From the NCBI RefSeq assembly GCF_002000985.1, contig NZ_CP018822.1:2002001-2066000 (forward strand): DNA of 64,000 bases, given 5' to 3'. The DNA is from Streptococcus gallolyticus subsp. gallolyticus DSM 16831 (lineage in GTDB: Bacteria > Bacillota > Bacilli > Lactobacillales > Streptococcaceae). The position numbers and the translations under genes are program-made. The notes under the pieces were generated by a model. That model ran no database searches and was not told the DNA's origin. It worked only from the letters and a program-made list of their open reading frames with translations. This document shows, one piece after another, positions 30,337 through 40,805 of the stretch (the first letter of the stretch is position 1; the number at the start of each line of letters is the position of its first letter).

Positions 30337-31239
30337 TTACATTTGACGAAGACGCTCAATACGATCCGAAATAGATGGGTGTGTATTGAACAATGATGTT
30401 GTTCTTTCTTCTTTTTTGATAGGGTCATTAATATATAGTGCCGCACTTGCTTCATCAACAGGATGGTGCATTGGAGAAGATTGCTCCAGTTTTTGAAGTG
30501 CTTTAATCATTCCTTCAGGGTTGCGAGTGAGTTCAACAGAACTGGCATCAGCAAGGTATTCACGTTGCCGTGAAATGGCTAATTGAACAAGAGTTGCGGC
30601 AAGTGGTGCTAAAATTAACGATAAAATCGAAAAGAGCAACATCAAAATACCAAGACCACCCTCATCACGGTTATTCGAACGGCGACGATTGCCACCTCCG
30701 CCAAACCACATCATGCGGCTACCGATACTAGCAATCAAAGTCACTGCGCTGGCTAAGGCTACAGCAATGGTAGAAATGCGGATATCGTAATTACGAATAT
30801 GACTAACTTCGTGTCCGATAACACCTTCCAATTCTTCGCGATTCATCACAGCTAACAATCCTGTGGTGGCTGCGACGGCAGCATTTTCAGGACTTGAACC
30901 TGTCGCAAACGCATTTAAAGAATCATCTTCAACGATAAACACGCGCGGCATTGGAATTTGTGCCACCATTGCCATATCTTCTACAATATGATAAAGTTCA
31001 GGGGCTTCTTCCTCGCTGACTTCACGCGCATTGTTCATTGACATGACAACATTTGTAGATTGAAAAATCATACTAGCAGCATAGATTCCACCAATGATTA
31101 AGGCGATAACCACACCGAATTCTAGACTATCTAACCAAAGATAGCCAACTGCGGCACCAATAGCTGACAAAATCAAGAAGAAAACAAGAATCAAAACAAC
31201 CGTTCTTCGCTTGTTACTAGAAATTTGATCGTATAACAT
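30337..31239 (-). CDS. htpX: Membrane zinc metalloprotease HtpX
   Basis: A 300-residue M48 protease. Two N-terminal helices (about 15-55) precede the zinc site HEVSH ([13 protein letters not shown], near residue 142), followed by two further helices and the downstream glutamate in [12 protein letters not shown]. It degrades misfolded membrane proteins. The order lemA-htpX is widely conserved. The 126-base gap between them contains a hairpin that may lower htpX expression relative to lemA. Confidence 0.95.
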   Translation of the reverse strand: MLYDQISSNKRRTVVLILVFFLILSAIGAAVGYLWLDSLEFGVVIALIIGGIYAASMIFQSTNVVMSMNNAREVSEEEAPELYHIVEDMAMVAQIPMPRVFIVEDDSLNAFATGSSPENAAVAATTGLLAVMNREELEGVIGHEVSHIRNYDIRISTIAVALASAVTLIASIGSRMMWFGGGGNRRRSNNRDEGGLGILMLLFSILSLILAPLAATLVQLAISRQREYLADASSVELTRNPEGMIKALQKLEQSSPMHHPVDEASAALYINDPIKKEERTTSLFNTHPSISDRIERLRQM

Positions 31240-31258
31240 GATTTTATTAAGAAAATAG

Positions 31259-31306
31259 AAAGTCTCTTTGAGTTGTTAAAGTCACCAACCATTTCAAGAG
31301 ACCTTC
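31259..31306 (-). promoter_or_regulatory. Possible attenuator hairpin between lemA and htpX
   Basis: A long imperfect stem (31261-31277 with 31287-31304) is followed on the minus strand by TTTCTATTTTC. Confidence 0.45.
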
Positions 31307-31365
31307 CATTTTATTCCTTTCTTTATTAAAGGTTGCTTTAAAACAACTTCTCAAAACACCATTTT

Positions 31366-31917
31366 TTAGAAGTCAAATGATACTTTTGGTGTTTCTTTTT
31401 CATCTTCAGGTGTTTCCAAGAATTGGCTTGGTTTAAAGCCAAACATACCTGCGATGATATTACTTGGGAAAGTTTCTAATTTAACATTATAATTTGCTGT
31501 TGTTGTATTGAACAATTGACGTGAATAAGAAATTTTGTTTTCTGTATTTGTCAATTCATCTTGCAACTTGATAAAGCTGTTATTAGCTTTAAGTTCAGGA
31601 TAATTTTCAGCAACAGCAATCAAGCTTGAAAGTTGTTTAGTAAGAGCATTTGACGCGTGCATTGCTTCTGCTGGTGTTTCTGCTTGGGCAACTTGACTGC
31701 GTAATTCTGTAATCTTAGCAAATGTTTTTTCTTCATAAGCTGCGTAGCCTTTTACAGTCTCAATCAGATTCGGAATGAGGTCATTACGACGTTTGAGTTG
31801 CACATCAATTTGACTCCAAGATTCCTTAGTTTGCATACGACTTTTAACAAGACCATTATAGACAGCAATAATCCAAAGCACTAAAACAACAATAATAGCG
31901 ATAATAACAAAAATCAT
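31366..31917 (-). CDS. lemA: LemA family protein
   Basis: A 183-residue protein with an N-terminal membrane helix (about 2-22) and a four-helix LemA domain ([27 protein letters not shown] and [19 protein letters not shown]). The function is not established; the family co-occurs with htpX. AAGGAGGAA sets the start at 31917. An extended -10 promoter lies about 120 bases upstream. Confidence 0.93.
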   Translation of the reverse strand: MIFVIIAIIVVLVLWIIAVYNGLVKSRMQTKESWSQIDVQLKRRNDLIPNLIETVKGYAAYEEKTFAKITELRSQVAQAETPAEAMHASNALTKQLSSLIAVAENYPELKANNSFIKLQDELTNTENKISYSRQLFNTTTANYNVKLETFPSNIIAGMFGFKPSQFLETPEDEKETPKVSFDF

Positions 31918-32247
31918 AAATTCCTCCTTAGGTATGACATACCCTTCCAAAATCAGTTGCTTTTTGTAACCTACCGCTACACAAAAGCTTTTGATAAACT
32001 ACTAAAATAAATAGATAAAAATATACTTTCTAGGCTTATTATATCAATTTTCTTTCAATTCTTAAAGTGATTACATAGGAAGTTGGAGGAAAAATAGTTT
32101 TTCGGGTGTTATAACCATTTCTAAGAATGTTATTGGGTGGGATTTTATGGTAAAATAAGATGACGTATATTGGAATTGAAAGGATATTAGAGAAAGTTGT
32201 GGTGGTTTGTGTTTTGCAGGCTGCTAATGCTTTCTTTACTGATAATC
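31918..32247. promoter_or_regulatory. Divergent promoter region between lemA and rsmG
   Basis: This 330-base gap holds no gene. On the minus strand, TGATATAAT (32038-32046) is an extended -10 for lemA. On the plus strand, TGG followed by TAAAAT (32148-32156) is a likely extended -10 for rsmG. Otherwise it is AT-rich and featureless. Confidence 0.5.
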
Positions 32248-32961
32248 ATGACACCTGAAGAATTTTATAAGAAACTTAGTCAACAAGGTTTTGAGTTGAC
32301 AGATACACAAAAAAAGCAATTTGAACGTTATTTTGAGCTTTTGGTTGAATGGAATCAAAAGATTAATTTGACGGCTATTACGGATGAAGAGGGGGTTTAT
32401 TTGAAACATTTTTATGATTCTATTGCTCCTGTTCTTCAAGGAAAAATAACAAATCAAGCGATTCGTTTGCTAGATATTGGAGCTGGAGCTGGTTTTCCAA
32501 GTATTCCTATCAAGATTTTATGCCCTGATATTGATGTTACTATCATTGATTCGCTAAATAAGCGTATTAATTTTCTTAATTTATTGGCAGATGAACTTGG
32601 CTTAGAGGGAGTTCATTTTTACCATGGACGTGCTGAAGATTTTGGTCAAGATAAGCATTTCCGCGCAAGCTATGATATTGTAACAGCACGAGCTGTTGCT
32701 CGTCTCCAAGTCTTGACCGAATTGACAATCCCATTTTTAAAAGTTGGTGGGCAATTAATTGCTCTTAAAGCTTCCGCTGCCGAAGAAGAATTGGCAGATG
32801 CCAAAAATGCCATGACAATTCTTTTTTCAAAACTCATAGACAATTATCATTATGAATTGCCAAATGGCGATAGTCGCCAAATCACAATTCTTGAAAAGAA
32901 AAAAGAGACACCAAATAAATACCCACGTAAGGCTGGGATGCCAAATAAAAAACCTCTTTAA
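32248..32961 (+). CDS. rsmG: 16S rRNA (guanine527-N7)-methyltransferase RsmG (GidB)
   Basis: A 237-residue SAM-dependent methyltransferase that modifies G527 of 16S rRNA. It begins [35 protein letters not shown] (SAM loop) and [13 protein letters not shown] are the family motifs. The long in-frame reading from 32197 adds a hydrophobic stretch not seen in homologues; 32248 gives standard length, although no strong ribosome binding site is visible there. A short hairpin (32970-32987) and ktrB follow. Confidence 0.92.
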   Translation: MTPEEFYKKLSQQGFELTDTQKKQFERYFELLVEWNQKINLTAITDEEGVYLKHFYDSIAPVLQGKITNQAIRLLDIGAGAGFPSIPIKILCPDIDVTIIDSLNKRINFLNLLADELGLEGVHFYHGRAEDFGQDKHFRASYDIVTARAVARLQVLTELTIPFLKVGGQLIALKASAAEEELADAKNAMTILFSKLIDNYHYELPNGDSRQITILEKKKETPNKYPRKAGMPNKKPL

Positions 32962-33030
32962 TATGTTATGAGCCGTAAGGCTCTTTTAGAAGGCTTTGAA
33001 AACCGTTTTGGAGTTTAGGAGGAATACTCT

Positions 33031-34404
33031 TTGAATAGCATTTTTAAATCTTTAACGAGTACGCGACGGTTAACGTTTAGTTTTGTCATCGTCATTTTTA
33101 TTGGGAGTTTGTTACTCTCACTTCCGATAGTTCACTATGCCGACGCTCCTAGCACTACTTACCTTGACCACTTGTTCAATGTGGTTTCAATGGTTTGTGT
33201 GACGGGATTATCAGTCGTTCCTGTCGCAAGTGTTTATAATGGACTTGGTCAAGTGATTGCAATGTGTCTCATGCAAATTGGCGGACTAGGATTGGTTACT
33301 TTAATTGCAATCAGTACCTACCTTTTACGTCGTCGCATGAATTTATCAGAGCAAAGTTTGCTGCAATCAGCGCTTAGCTATGACAATAACAATGACCTTA
33401 GGCATTACCTTTTTCATGCTTACAAAATTACTTTTATCATCGAGTCCTTGGTTGCTATTGTATTGCTCTTTGATTTTATTCCACGTTTTGGCTTGTGGCA
33501 CGGTATTTTTAATGCCATTTTTCTTGCTGTCTCTGCTTTTTGTAATGCTGGGTTTGATAATTTTGGCGATGCTAGCCTTAAACAATTCGTTCTGAATCCC
33601 TTGGTTAATGTGGCAATTGCTGCCGCAATCGTATCTGGTGGAATCGGGTTTGCTGTTTGGATGGATTTGAAAAAAGCTATCAAACACTTTATCAAAGACA
33701 AACCTTATCGCTTTTCTGCATTTTCTCGCTCATTAAGCAATCAGACACGCTTAGTGCTTGCCACAACGGGAATTCTTTTACTGCTTGGAACAGCATTGAC
33801 GTGGCTAATCGAATTTAAAAATGCTAAGACAATTGGGCACTACACCATTTTTCAGCAAATCATGGTCTGCTTTTTCCAATCAGTAACCATGAGGACGGCT
33901 GGATTTGCAACGATTTCTTATCTTGATACGCATTCAGCGACAAATATTCTTTATATGATTCAAATGATTATCGGTGGTGCTCCTGGTGGTACGGCTGGCG
34001 GTGTTAAGGTGACAACAGTCGCAATTGCCTTCTTGCTTTTCAAATCCGAACTTGCAGGGCAAAATGAAGTCACTTTCCGCCACCGCGTTATTGCCAATAA
34101 AGCGATAAAACAAACACTGACCGTGCTAATCTTTTTCTTTACTATTTTAATCATCGGCTATCTGTTACTTTTGGAATTTGAACCGAATCATGACCCGCTA
34201 GCTTTGCTGTTTGAAGCCATTTCTGCGATTGCTACGGTTGGCGTTTCCATGGATTTAACGCCTAAATTATCGCAAGCAGGGCGATTTGTCATCATGGCAC
34301 TTATGTTTATCGGACGTGTTGGACCGATTACTGTCCTGCTTAGTCTTTTGCAAAAGAAAGAAAAAGATATTCGCTACGCACAAACAAATATTAATGTTGG
34401 TTAG
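33031..34404 (+). CDS. ktrB: Potassium uptake channel KtrB
   Basis: A 457-residue membrane K+ translocating subunit, Na+-dependent in characterised family members. The four pore loops include VCVTGLS, FCNAGFDNFG, MRTAGFA and ATVGVSMD, each with the filter glycine. Start is TTG at 33031, seven bases after AGGAGG. ktrA follows after 11 bases. It differs clearly from trkH at 1.8 kb and likely has a different affinity or ion coupling, which is inference. Confidence 0.92.
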   Translation: MNSIFKSLTSTRRLTFSFVIVIFIGSLLLSLPIVHYADAPSTTYLDHLFNVVSMVCVTGLSVVPVASVYNGLGQVIAMCLMQIGGLGLVTLIAISTYLLRRRMNLSEQSLLQSALSYDNNNDLRHYLFHAYKITFIIESLVAIVLLFDFIPRFGLWHGIFNAIFLAVSAFCNAGFDNFGDASLKQFVLNPLVNVAIAAAIVSGGIGFAVWMDLKKAIKHFIKDKPYRFSAFSRSLSNQTRLVLATTGILLLLGTALTWLIEFKNAKTIGHYTIFQQIMVCFFQSVTMRTAGFATISYLDTHSATNILYMIQMIIGGAPGGTAGGVKVTTVAIAFLLFKSELAGQNEVTFRHRVIANKAIKQTLTVLIFFFTILIIGYLLLLEFEPNHDPLALLFEAISAIATVGVSMDLTPKLSQAGRFVIMALMFIGRVGPITVLLSLLQKKEKDIRYAQTNINVG

Positions 34405-34415
34405 AGGAAATTATT

Positions 34416-35087
34416 ATGACAAAAAAGATTTTTGGAGTTCTTGGATTAGGAATTTTTGGACGTACTGTTGTTGAAGAATTAAGTAAATTCGAGCAAGAGG
34501 TCATTGCTTTAGATAGACATGAAAATCTCGTTCAAGATGTGGCTGATATGGCAACTAAGGCAGCTGTTGGTGATATTACAGAGATTGAATTTTTAAAAGC
34601 CGTCGGCATTGCGCAATGTGATGTTGTTGTGATTGCAACTGGAAATACCTTAGAATCTTCAGTTCTTGCCATTATGCACTGTAAAAAATTAGGAGTAAAA
34701 ACCATTCTTGCCAAAGCCAAAAATGCGACTTATGAAGAGGTGCTTTACGGCATTGGGGCGACTAAAGTTATCACACCAGAACGCGACTCTGGAAAAAGAG
34801 TTGCTTCAAATATGCTTCGCCACCATATTGAAAATATTATTCACATTGAGGATAATATTGCTATGATTGAATTTTCTATTCCTGATTCTTGGGTTGGAAA
34901 AAGTCTGGTTCAGCTGGACCTTCGACACAAATACGACCTGAATTTAATCGGTATTCGTAAAAAATCAACGTCAAGTCTTGATACCCATATCAATCCCAAC
35001 CAAGCTTTTGAAGCCAATACTGAAGTCGTTGCCATTGCAAATGACAATACGTTTGAAAAATTTGATTATCTTGGTTATTTGAAATAA
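34416..35087 (+). CDS. ktrA: Potassium uptake regulatory subunit KtrA
   Basis: A 223-residue single-RCK protein: Rossmann loop GLGIFG near residues 11-16 and a C-terminal TrkA_C domain (about 135-223). KtrA octamers bind ATP/ADP to gate KtrB, and in other Firmicutes the C-domain binds c-di-AMP, which closes the channel. It is in an operon with ktrB and ends at a strong bidirectional terminator. Confidence 0.93.
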   Translation: MTKKIFGVLGLGIFGRTVVEELSKFEQEVIALDRHENLVQDVADMATKAAVGDITEIEFLKAVGIAQCDVVVIATGNTLESSVLAIMHCKKLGVKTILAKAKNATYEEVLYGIGATKVITPERDSGKRVASNMLRHHIENIIHIEDNIAMIEFSIPDSWVGKSLVQLDLRHKYDLNLIGIRKKSTSSLDTHINPNQAFEANTEVVAIANDNTFEKFDYLGYLK

Positions 35088-35090
35088 GAA

Positions 35091-35141
35091 AAAACGTATA
35101 AACCGTTGAACAGCTAATTGTTCTGGTTTATACGCTTTTTT
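35091..35141. terminator. Bidirectional terminator between ktrA and ecfT
   Basis: CGTATAAACC (35095-35104) pairs with GGTTTATACG (35125-35134), extended by GAACA/TGTTC. T runs flank both sides. Confidence 0.9.
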
Positions 35142-35970
35142 AATGCCAAGGATTGTAAAAACGTCCTTGGTTAAGGTGGAAAAGCCACAAACTAATGATA
35201 ACTAGTAAAACAGCAATCGCAATGGTCAGCAAATCCGCTGTTGTAAATTTTTGATAAGTGTACCAAGTACGCTTTTTATTTTTTCCAAAACGACGTAGCT
35301 CCATAGCTGTTGACACCGTATCAATTCGCTCAAGTGAGCTGAAAATCAAGGGAATGACAATTTGTAGATTTCCTTTGATACGTTTCATTAGTTTTTCTTT
35401 TTGTGATAGTTCCAGTCCACGCGCTTCTTGTGACATTCGAATCATGTAAAATTCTTCTTGCACGTCAGGAATATAGCGTAGCGTCAAACTAACTGCATAG
35501 GCAACTTTATAAGGTACACCGATTTGATTCAAACTTGAAGCAAATTGACTTGGCTGCGTTGTCATAAGAAATAAGACAGCCAACGGAACCGTGCAAAAAT
35601 ATTTCAAAGCAAGGTTAAACAGGTAAAATAATTCTTGACTGGTAAGATAAAATCGCCCATAGCCTTGTAGCAAAATAGTCTTAGTTCCGTAAATTGTTTC
35701 ACCATAATTCGGTGCAAACAAATACACCATGACCACATTTAAAAGAGCAAAAAAGCCAATAAATTTGACGACAAAAGAGACTTGCTGCCAACGAATGCCT
35801 GCTATTTTAAACAAAACAAGGGAAGCAATTCCAATCGCTGCTATCAAACGCGTATCATAGGTTGTCATACAAGCAATCGATACCAAAACAAAGAAAATTA
35901 ATTTGCTGGCACCTGACAATTGATAAAGGAAACCACGACCACTCTGATAACCAATAAGATGACTAGCCAT
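35140..35970 (-). CDS. ECF transporter membrane subunit EcfT
   Basis: A 276-residue energy-coupling factor T component with several membrane helices. The coupling motifs are ARGLEL (in [11 protein letters not shown]) and a later ELRRFGKN, which contact the ATPase. It joins the ATPase dimer to an S component. GAGGG at the right distance selects ATG 35970 and dismisses a reading seven residues longer; this start overlaps the ATPase stop by eight bases. Confidence 0.9.
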   Translation of the reverse strand: MASHLIGYQSGRGFLYQLSGASKLIFFVLVSIACMTTYDTRLIAAIGIASLVLFKIAGIRWQQVSFVVKFIGFFALLNVVMVYLFAPNYGETIYGTKTILLQGYGRFYLTSQELFYLFNLALKYFCTVPLAVLFLMTTQPSQFASSLNQIGVPYKVAYAVSLTLRYIPDVQEEFYMIRMSQEARGLELSQKEKLMKRIKGNLQIVIPLIFSSLERIDTVSTAMELRRFGKNKKRTWYTYQKFTTADLLTIAIAVLLVIISLWLFHLNQGRFYNPWH

Positions 35971-37639
35971 GAATACCTCCCTCTTTTTCAATGTAATAAT
36001 GCGTCAGGGCAATTGGGTCAACTGCTAATTTTTCTGCTAATTCAAACAAGCTAGTCTTTTTCAAGTTAGCTTTTTCTAGGATAGCATTTTGATTGAATAA
36101 TGCCACTGGCGAACAATCCGCAATGATTTCACCGTTGCTCACTACAATACTGCGATCAGAATACTCCAACATCAACTGCATATCATGCGTTATCATGATA
36201 ATAGTGTGCCCTGCCTTATTGAGCTGATTAAGGAAATTCATGATTTCAGTATAATTTCGCTTATCTTGACCTGCTGTCGGTTCATCTAAAAGAATGATTT
36301 CAGGATTCATTACCAGAACCGAAGCAATTGTCACTCGTTTTTTCTGACCAAAAGACAGCGCAGAAATAGGCCATTTTCGGAATTCATACAAACCACAAAC
36401 TTTTAACGTTTCCAACACGCGTTTTTCAACGTCTTGCTCATCTACTTCACGCAAACGAAGCCCAAGCGCCACCTCATCAAAAATCATCGTCTGACTAATC
36501 ATCTGATTTGGATTTTGAAGAACATAACCGATTTTTTCAGCACGCTCTTTGATAGAATCCGTCATAATCGATTGTCCTCGATAACGAATATCGCCTTCTG
36601 GCGTGATAAATTGGCAGATAGCTTTTGCCAAAGTTGACTTGCCAGCACCATTTTTTCCAACAATGGCAATCCGTTCGCCTTGATTAATCTCAAAATTGAT
36701 ATTTTTCAAAATAGGACGATTCTCTTGATAAGCAAAATGCAGTTGTTCAACCGTTAAGAGCTTATCTTGCGGCGCTTCTTCTTGAAATGAGCTAGGCGCC
36801 GTCACGGCAATATTTGTCAAATCAACTTGACTTAGGTCTGATAGATGTTCCATTGATGTCACATCAACACCCAAATCTTTCAAAGCCGTTACGTAAAGTG
36901 GCTCGCGAATGCCATTTTGAATCAAAAGCTCTGTCCGTAATAGCTCATCTGGATGACCATCAAATAAAATCTGACCATCATTCACCAAAACGACTTTATC
37001 CACATGACGATAGAGCACATCTTCCAAACGATGTTCAATGATAATCGTCGTCGCCTTTTCTTCATGATGAATACGGTCAATCAAATCAATCGTTTCTTGA
37101 CCTGATTTTGGGTCTAGATTGGCAAGCGGCTCATCAAAAAGTAAAATCGGACTCTCATCAATCAGAACCCCTGCTAAACTAACACGTTGTTTTTGTCCAC
37201 CTGATAAATCTTGTGGACGATTGTCTAAAAACTCTGTTAAATCAAGCCTTTTTGCCCAATGAGCAACTTTTTCTTGCATTTCTTCCAAAGAAACACAGTC
37301 ATTTTCAAGCGCAAAAGCCAAGTCCTCTGCCACGGTTAACCCAATAAATTGACCATCTGGGTCTTGTAAAACCGTAGAAACCAAATGAGACTTGTCGTAA
37401 ATAGACAAGCCAAATGCTTCTTTACCATCAATCGTAAACTGCCCAGATTTCTCCCCATGGTAAATATTAGGGATAATCCCATTAAGACAGTGACCAATTG
37501 TTGATTTTCCAGAACCTGATGGACCTATGATGAGTACCTTTTGTCCTTTTTCAATCGTTAAATTGAGAGATTTTAAGGTTGGTTCTGCTTGAATATCATA
37601 TTTAAAAGTGAAATCCTTAAATTGAATAAAGGGCTTCAT
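35963..37639 (-). CDS. ECF transporter ATPase with two fused ABC domains
   Basis: A 558-residue tandem ATPase (EcfA-EcfA' in one chain). Domain 1: Walker [10 protein letters not shown] (39-47), signature LSGGQ (145-149), Walker B ILLFDE (165-170). Domain 2: Walker [10 protein letters not shown] (328-336), signature LSFGQ (429-433), Walker B IILLDE (448-453). The second signature has F for G. The fused layout is like YkoD and indicates a dedicated transporter, not a shared ECF module. The operon continues into ecfT with overlap. Confidence 0.92.
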   Translation of the reverse strand: MKPFIQFKDFTFKYDIQAEPTLKSLNLTIEKGQKVLIIGPSGSGKSTIGHCLNGIIPNIYHGEKSGQFTIDGKEAFGLSIYDKSHLVSTVLQDPDGQFIGLTVAEDLAFALENDCVSLEEMQEKVAHWAKRLDLTEFLDNRPQDLSGGQKQRVSLAGVLIDESPILLFDEPLANLDPKSGQETIDLIDRIHHEEKATTIIIEHRLEDVLYRHVDKVVLVNDGQILFDGHPDELLRTELLIQNGIREPLYVTALKDLGVDVTSMEHLSDLSQVDLTNIAVTAPSSFQEEAPQDKLLTVEQLHFAYQENRPILKNINFEINQGERIAIVGKNGAGKSTLAKAICQFITPEGDIRYRGQSIMTDSIKERAEKIGYVLQNPNQMISQTMIFDEVALGLRLREVDEQDVEKRVLETLKVCGLYEFRKWPISALSFGQKKRVTIASVLVMNPEIILLDEPTAGQDKRNYTEIMNFLNQLNKAGHTIIMITHDMQLMLEYSDRSIVVSNGEIIADCSPVALFNQNAILEKANLKKTSLFELAEKLAVDPIALTHYYIEKEGGIHG

Positions 37640-37694
37640 GACTATTCTCCTAAAAAATGATTAAGAGCAGGGAATCCCTGCTTCTACTTCTGTA

Positions 37695-38243
37695 TTAATC
37701 TTTGGTTAGGCTGCCTGATTGCGTGCGTGTTTTAGAATACACGGCAAGCAAAAGCGAGCCACCAATAGCGATTGTCAAACTGTTGATAACTGCTGATAAA
37801 ATACCTTGAGCGAAAACTTTGCTTGCTGGTTCGCTGTAAATCAAAATGTCACCGTAAGGGGCAATCAAAGCCCAGCCAACAACATTAGCAATAATCTGTA
37901 CGGCATTAAACCAAACATAATCTTTTGCAGTTAAAGGACTTTTTTCAATATTGATTTTCTTAGCTAATAAGCCAATAGCCAAGCCAATCAAGCCACTAAC
38001 AAGCACCCATGTCCACCAAGGTGAACCATATTGAAGGGCATCTTTTAGAGCATGTCCAATAAAACCAGAAAAGAAACCAACCGTCGGACCATAAATCACA
38101 GCAAAAAGAGCAATTACGGCATATTGTAATTGAATATTGGTATTTGGGATGGGCGTTGGAATGTTAATCAAAGTTCCAATGATAATGAACAAGGCTGCGC
38201 CAATCCCTGTCGCAACAACGGTTTTTATCGAATTATTTTTCAT
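37695..38243 (-). CDS. ECF transporter S component (UPF0397-type)
   Basis: A 182-residue membrane protein with about five helices, belonging to the ECF-type S component group usually labelled UPF0397. It begins [21 protein letters not shown] and has PFAM-like [17 protein letters not shown] (residues about 52-68). S components bind the substrate. The automated label riboflavin for this group is not experimentally sound; here linkage to a SAM hydrolase (four-base overlap with its stop) suggests an adenosine- or methionine-related substrate. Confidence 0.8.
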   Translation of the reverse strand: MKNNSIKTVVATGIGAALFIIIGTLINIPTPIPNTNIQLQYAVIALFAVIYGPTVGFFSGFIGHALKDALQYGSPWWTWVLVSGLIGLAIGLLAKKINIEKSPLTAKDYVWFNAVQIIANVVGWALIAPYGDILIYSEPASKVFAQGILSAVINSLTIAIGGSLLLAVYSKTRTQSGSLTKD

Positions 38244-39094
38244 AATGATACTCCTAATTTTTTAATCTCAATGCGCCAGTTAGACCCAACTCCAACATTA
38301 TAAGCCTTGGCAAACGACCCTTGGTTGATAGCAAGCCCAACACGATAAAGTGAATTAATATAGATAATTGGCTGACCAATCCGCACATCAGCAAACGATT
38401 TTCCGTAAGTCACTTGATTTTGGTAAACCAACATATCGTTATTAAAAATGGTCACTTCAAAACGGTCACCAAATTCAGGCGATAACGTATAAAACTCCTC
38501 ACGTTTAATTGACGTCCACAATGACCCAAAACGAACATCTAAAATATCAACTGCCCCACGCACAGCATTCTCCAGAATTTCTGTCTCAACGACAGGCAAT
38601 TCCAAAACGGCTTCAACAGGTAATTCTGGTCCCACTTCTTCAAATGAAATATGACCGCTAGCTAGTTTTGCTCCTGTATAAGCATAAACATCACGTCCGT
38701 GGAATGTATAAGAATACTCTGTATTCTTGCGTCTATTTTTAACCTCTGAAATTTCTCGAACTGCCTTGATACCAACATGTGTTTTGATATAGGTTAAAGT
38801 GCCATTATCAGGTGTCACGATAAACTGGTTATTCTCTGTTAAAGCAACAACACTTTTTCGCTTTGAACCAACTCCTGGATCAACCACTGAAACAAAAGTG
38901 GTTCCTTCTGGCCAATATTCCACCGTTTGAAAAAGGCGATAAGAGGCCTCAAAGATATTATAAGGAGTAATATCATGAGTTAAATTGTGAATTTTTAAAG
39001 TTGGCTCTTCCTGCAAGGCAACTCCAACCATGGCAGCAACTGCCCCGTCAACCAAACCAAAATCCGATTGTAAAACAAGTAAATGATTGCTCAA
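38240..39094 (-). CDS. SAM hydroxide adenosyltransferase (DUF62 family)
   Basis: A 284-residue enzyme of the fluorinase/chlorinase/DUF62 family, whose non-halogenating members hydrolyse SAM to adenosine and methionine. Motifs: [15 protein letters not shown] near the N-terminus (with the aspartate), VVDPGVGS and TPDNGTL. The start is TTG at 39094, nine bases after AGGAGG; the longer ATG reading has no such site. An extended -10 is present at 39126-39134. It heads an operon with an ECF S component and ATPase. Confidence 0.85.
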   Translation of the reverse strand: MSNHLLVLQSDFGLVDGAVAAMVGVALQEEPTLKIHNLTHDITPYNIFEASYRLFQTVEYWPEGTTFVSVVDPGVGSKRKSVVALTENNQFIVTPDNGTLTYIKTHVGIKAVREISEVKNRRKNTEYSYTFHGRDVYAYTGAKLASGHISFEEVGPELPVEAVLELPVVETEILENAVRGAVDILDVRFGSLWTSIKREEFYTLSPEFGDRFEVTIFNNDMLVYQNQVTYGKSFADVRIGQPIIYINSLYRVGLAINQGSFAKAYNVGVGSNWRIEIKKLGVSL

Positions 39095-39125
39095 AATGAT
39101 ATTTCCTCCTTTTTGATGTTGTTTT

Positions 39126-39134
39126 ATTTTATCA
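39126..39134 (-). promoter_or_regulatory. Extended -10 of the DUF62-ECF operon
   Basis: TGATAAAAT on the minus strand, with a weak TTTAAA -35 17 bases upstream. No SAM riboswitch or Met-box is visible. Confidence 0.5.
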
Positions 39135-39209
39135 TAAATAAGGTTCAATTTAAAGAAGCTTATTTCTTGAACTAGTTATAAATACAGGTTATAGCAAGGG
39201 GTTTAATAT

Positions 39210-39238
39210 AAAAAATAGCTGAGCAATTTGCCCAGCTA
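39210..39238 (-). terminator. Rho-independent terminator of sstT
   Basis: TAGCTGGGC pairs with GCTCAGCTA (one mismatch) and is followed by TTTTTTA on the minus strand. Confidence 0.88.
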
Positions 39239-39244
39239 CGGTGA

Positions 39245-40471
39245 TTAGCTATGTTTTGCTTTTTTGTTTTTACCCCAGACAGATTTTTCAGCTACCGCTG
39301 TAAAAAGAACGTCCGTTGATGAGTTAAGCGCTGTTTCACAAGAATCTTGGACAACACCAACAATAAACCCAACACCAACAACTTGCATAGCAATATCATT
39401 TGAAATGCCAAATAAACTACATGCAACTGGAATCAATAGGAGAGACCCCCCTGCCACACCAGAAGCACCACAAGCAGATACCGCTGAAATCACACTCAAT
39501 AAGAAAGCTGTTGGAAAATCAACACTAATTCCAAGAGTGTTAACCGCAGCAAGTGTTAGGACGTTAATCGTAATCGCTGCGCCAGCCATATTGATTGTCG
39601 CTCCGAGAGGAATAGATACCGAATAAGTGTCTTTATTCAAACCTAAATCTTCACAGAGTTTCATATTGACAGGGATATTTGCCGCTGAACTACGCGTAAA
39701 GAAGGCTGTCAAACCAGATTCTTTCAAGCAACGAAGAACAAGTGGATAAGGATTTTGACGAATCATCACAAATGCAATTAATGGATTGACCACCAGAGCC
39801 ACAAAAAGCATTGTTCCAACTAGAGTTACAATCAAGAAACCATAATTAGCCAGAATTCCAATACCATTATCAGAAATGGTGTTAAAGACCAAACCTAAAA
39901 TACCAAATGGTGCTAAATTAATAATCCAACGCACAACCTGCGACGTTACTTCTGCCATGGTTTGTAGTAAGTCTTTCGTTTGTTGGCTAGCATTACGCAT
40001 TGCAAGCCCAAAGACAACCGCCCACGCTAGCACTCCGATATAGTTAGCAGATGCGATGGCATTAACAGGGTTATCCACAACTTTGAGCAAGAGGTCTTTG
40101 AAAACTTCTGCTACCCCTTCTGGTGCTGATAAATCCGATTCTGCTACATTGTCTAATGTCAATTTCAACGGGAAAATGTAGTTAACTAATACTGCCACTA
40201 ACGCCGCAGCCAATGTCCCAACAAGGTAAAGACCGACAACTGTTGACATATTGGTCTTTTGCCCTTTTTCATGTTGTGATAAAGCATTGGCAACCAAAAC
40301 AAAAACCAATAATGGTGCAACAGCTTTAAGGCCACCTACAAATAAATCTCCCAAAATGCCGATTCCTGATAATTTTGGAAAGGCTACTCCCAGAATTAAA
40401 CCAAGGATAACTCCGATAATGATGCGTTTGATTAGGCTAGTTCTATTCCAAACGCCAATAAAATGTCTCAT
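39245..40471 (-). CDS. sstT: Serine/threonine:Na+ symporter SstT
   Basis: A 408-residue dicarboxylate/amino acid:cation symporter (DAACS) with eight membrane helices and two re-entrant loops. The motifs [24 protein letters not shown] and [12 protein letters not shown] match SstT. It imports serine and threonine with sodium across the cytoplasmic membrane. A sigma-A promoter (40502-40530) and a terminator bracket it as a monocistronic unit. Confidence 0.93.
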   Translation of the reverse strand: MRHFIGVWNRTSLIKRIIIGVILGLILGVAFPKLSGIGILGDLFVGGLKAVAPLLVFVLVANALSQHEKGQKTNMSTVVGLYLVGTLAAALVAVLVNYIFPLKLTLDNVAESDLSAPEGVAEVFKDLLLKVVDNPVNAIASANYIGVLAWAVVFGLAMRNASQQTKDLLQTMAEVTSQVVRWIINLAPFGILGLVFNTISDNGIGILANYGFLIVTLVGTMLFVALVVNPLIAFVMIRQNPYPLVLRCLKESGLTAFFTRSSAANIPVNMKLCEDLGLNKDTYSVSIPLGATINMAGAAITINVLTLAAVNTLGISVDFPTAFLLSVISAVSACGASGVAGGSLLLIPVACSLFGISNDIAMQVVGVGFIVGVVQDSCETALNSSTDVLFTAVAEKSVWGKNKKAKHS

Positions 40472-40501
40472 AGTAACTCCTCATATAGTAATAACTTTTT
40501 T

Positions 40502-40530
40502 ATAATAATACAAAACTGCCACTTCGTCAA
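40502..40530 (-). promoter_or_regulatory. Sigma-A promoter of sstT
   Basis: TTGACG (40525-40530), 17 bases, TATTAT (40502-40507) on the minus strand. Confidence 0.75.
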
Positions 40531-40711
40531 ACATCCTCTCACAAGATTTGTTAAATGACAGCGCTTAAATACACTATTTTCCAAATTTTTTCACAATTTA
40601 AATTTTTTGATGATACTTTTTATGACATTATTTAGCGCATTTTATAGCTTTAGGACACGGCTTGTCAGTTTTTTATGAGAATTTGTTTATAATTTTTGAA
40701 CTTTTCTTCTA
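40531..40711. other. Non-coding spacer between divergent sstT and brnQ promoters
   Basis: About 180 bases of AT-rich sequence with no open reading frame I would accept. It probably holds regulatory sites. BrnQ genes are often CodY targets, but no good CodY box is visible. Confidence 0.5.
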
Positions 40712-40740
40712 TTGACGACAGCTTCTCTGTTCGCTATAAT
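40712..40740 (+). promoter_or_regulatory. Near-consensus sigma-A promoter of brnQ
   Basis: TTGACG (40712-40717), 17-base spacer, TATAAT (40735-40740). The untranslated leader is about 60 bases. Confidence 0.88.
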
Positions 40741-40805
40741 AATTGTCATACAATTTTACTCAATTGAAAAGTAATTGTAAGCATTTTTCATTATTAGGAG
40801 GACAT

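Noticed and set aside
40531..40711. CodY box upstream of brnQ
   Set aside because: AT-rich near-matches exist but none fits AATTTTCWGAAAATT well enough.
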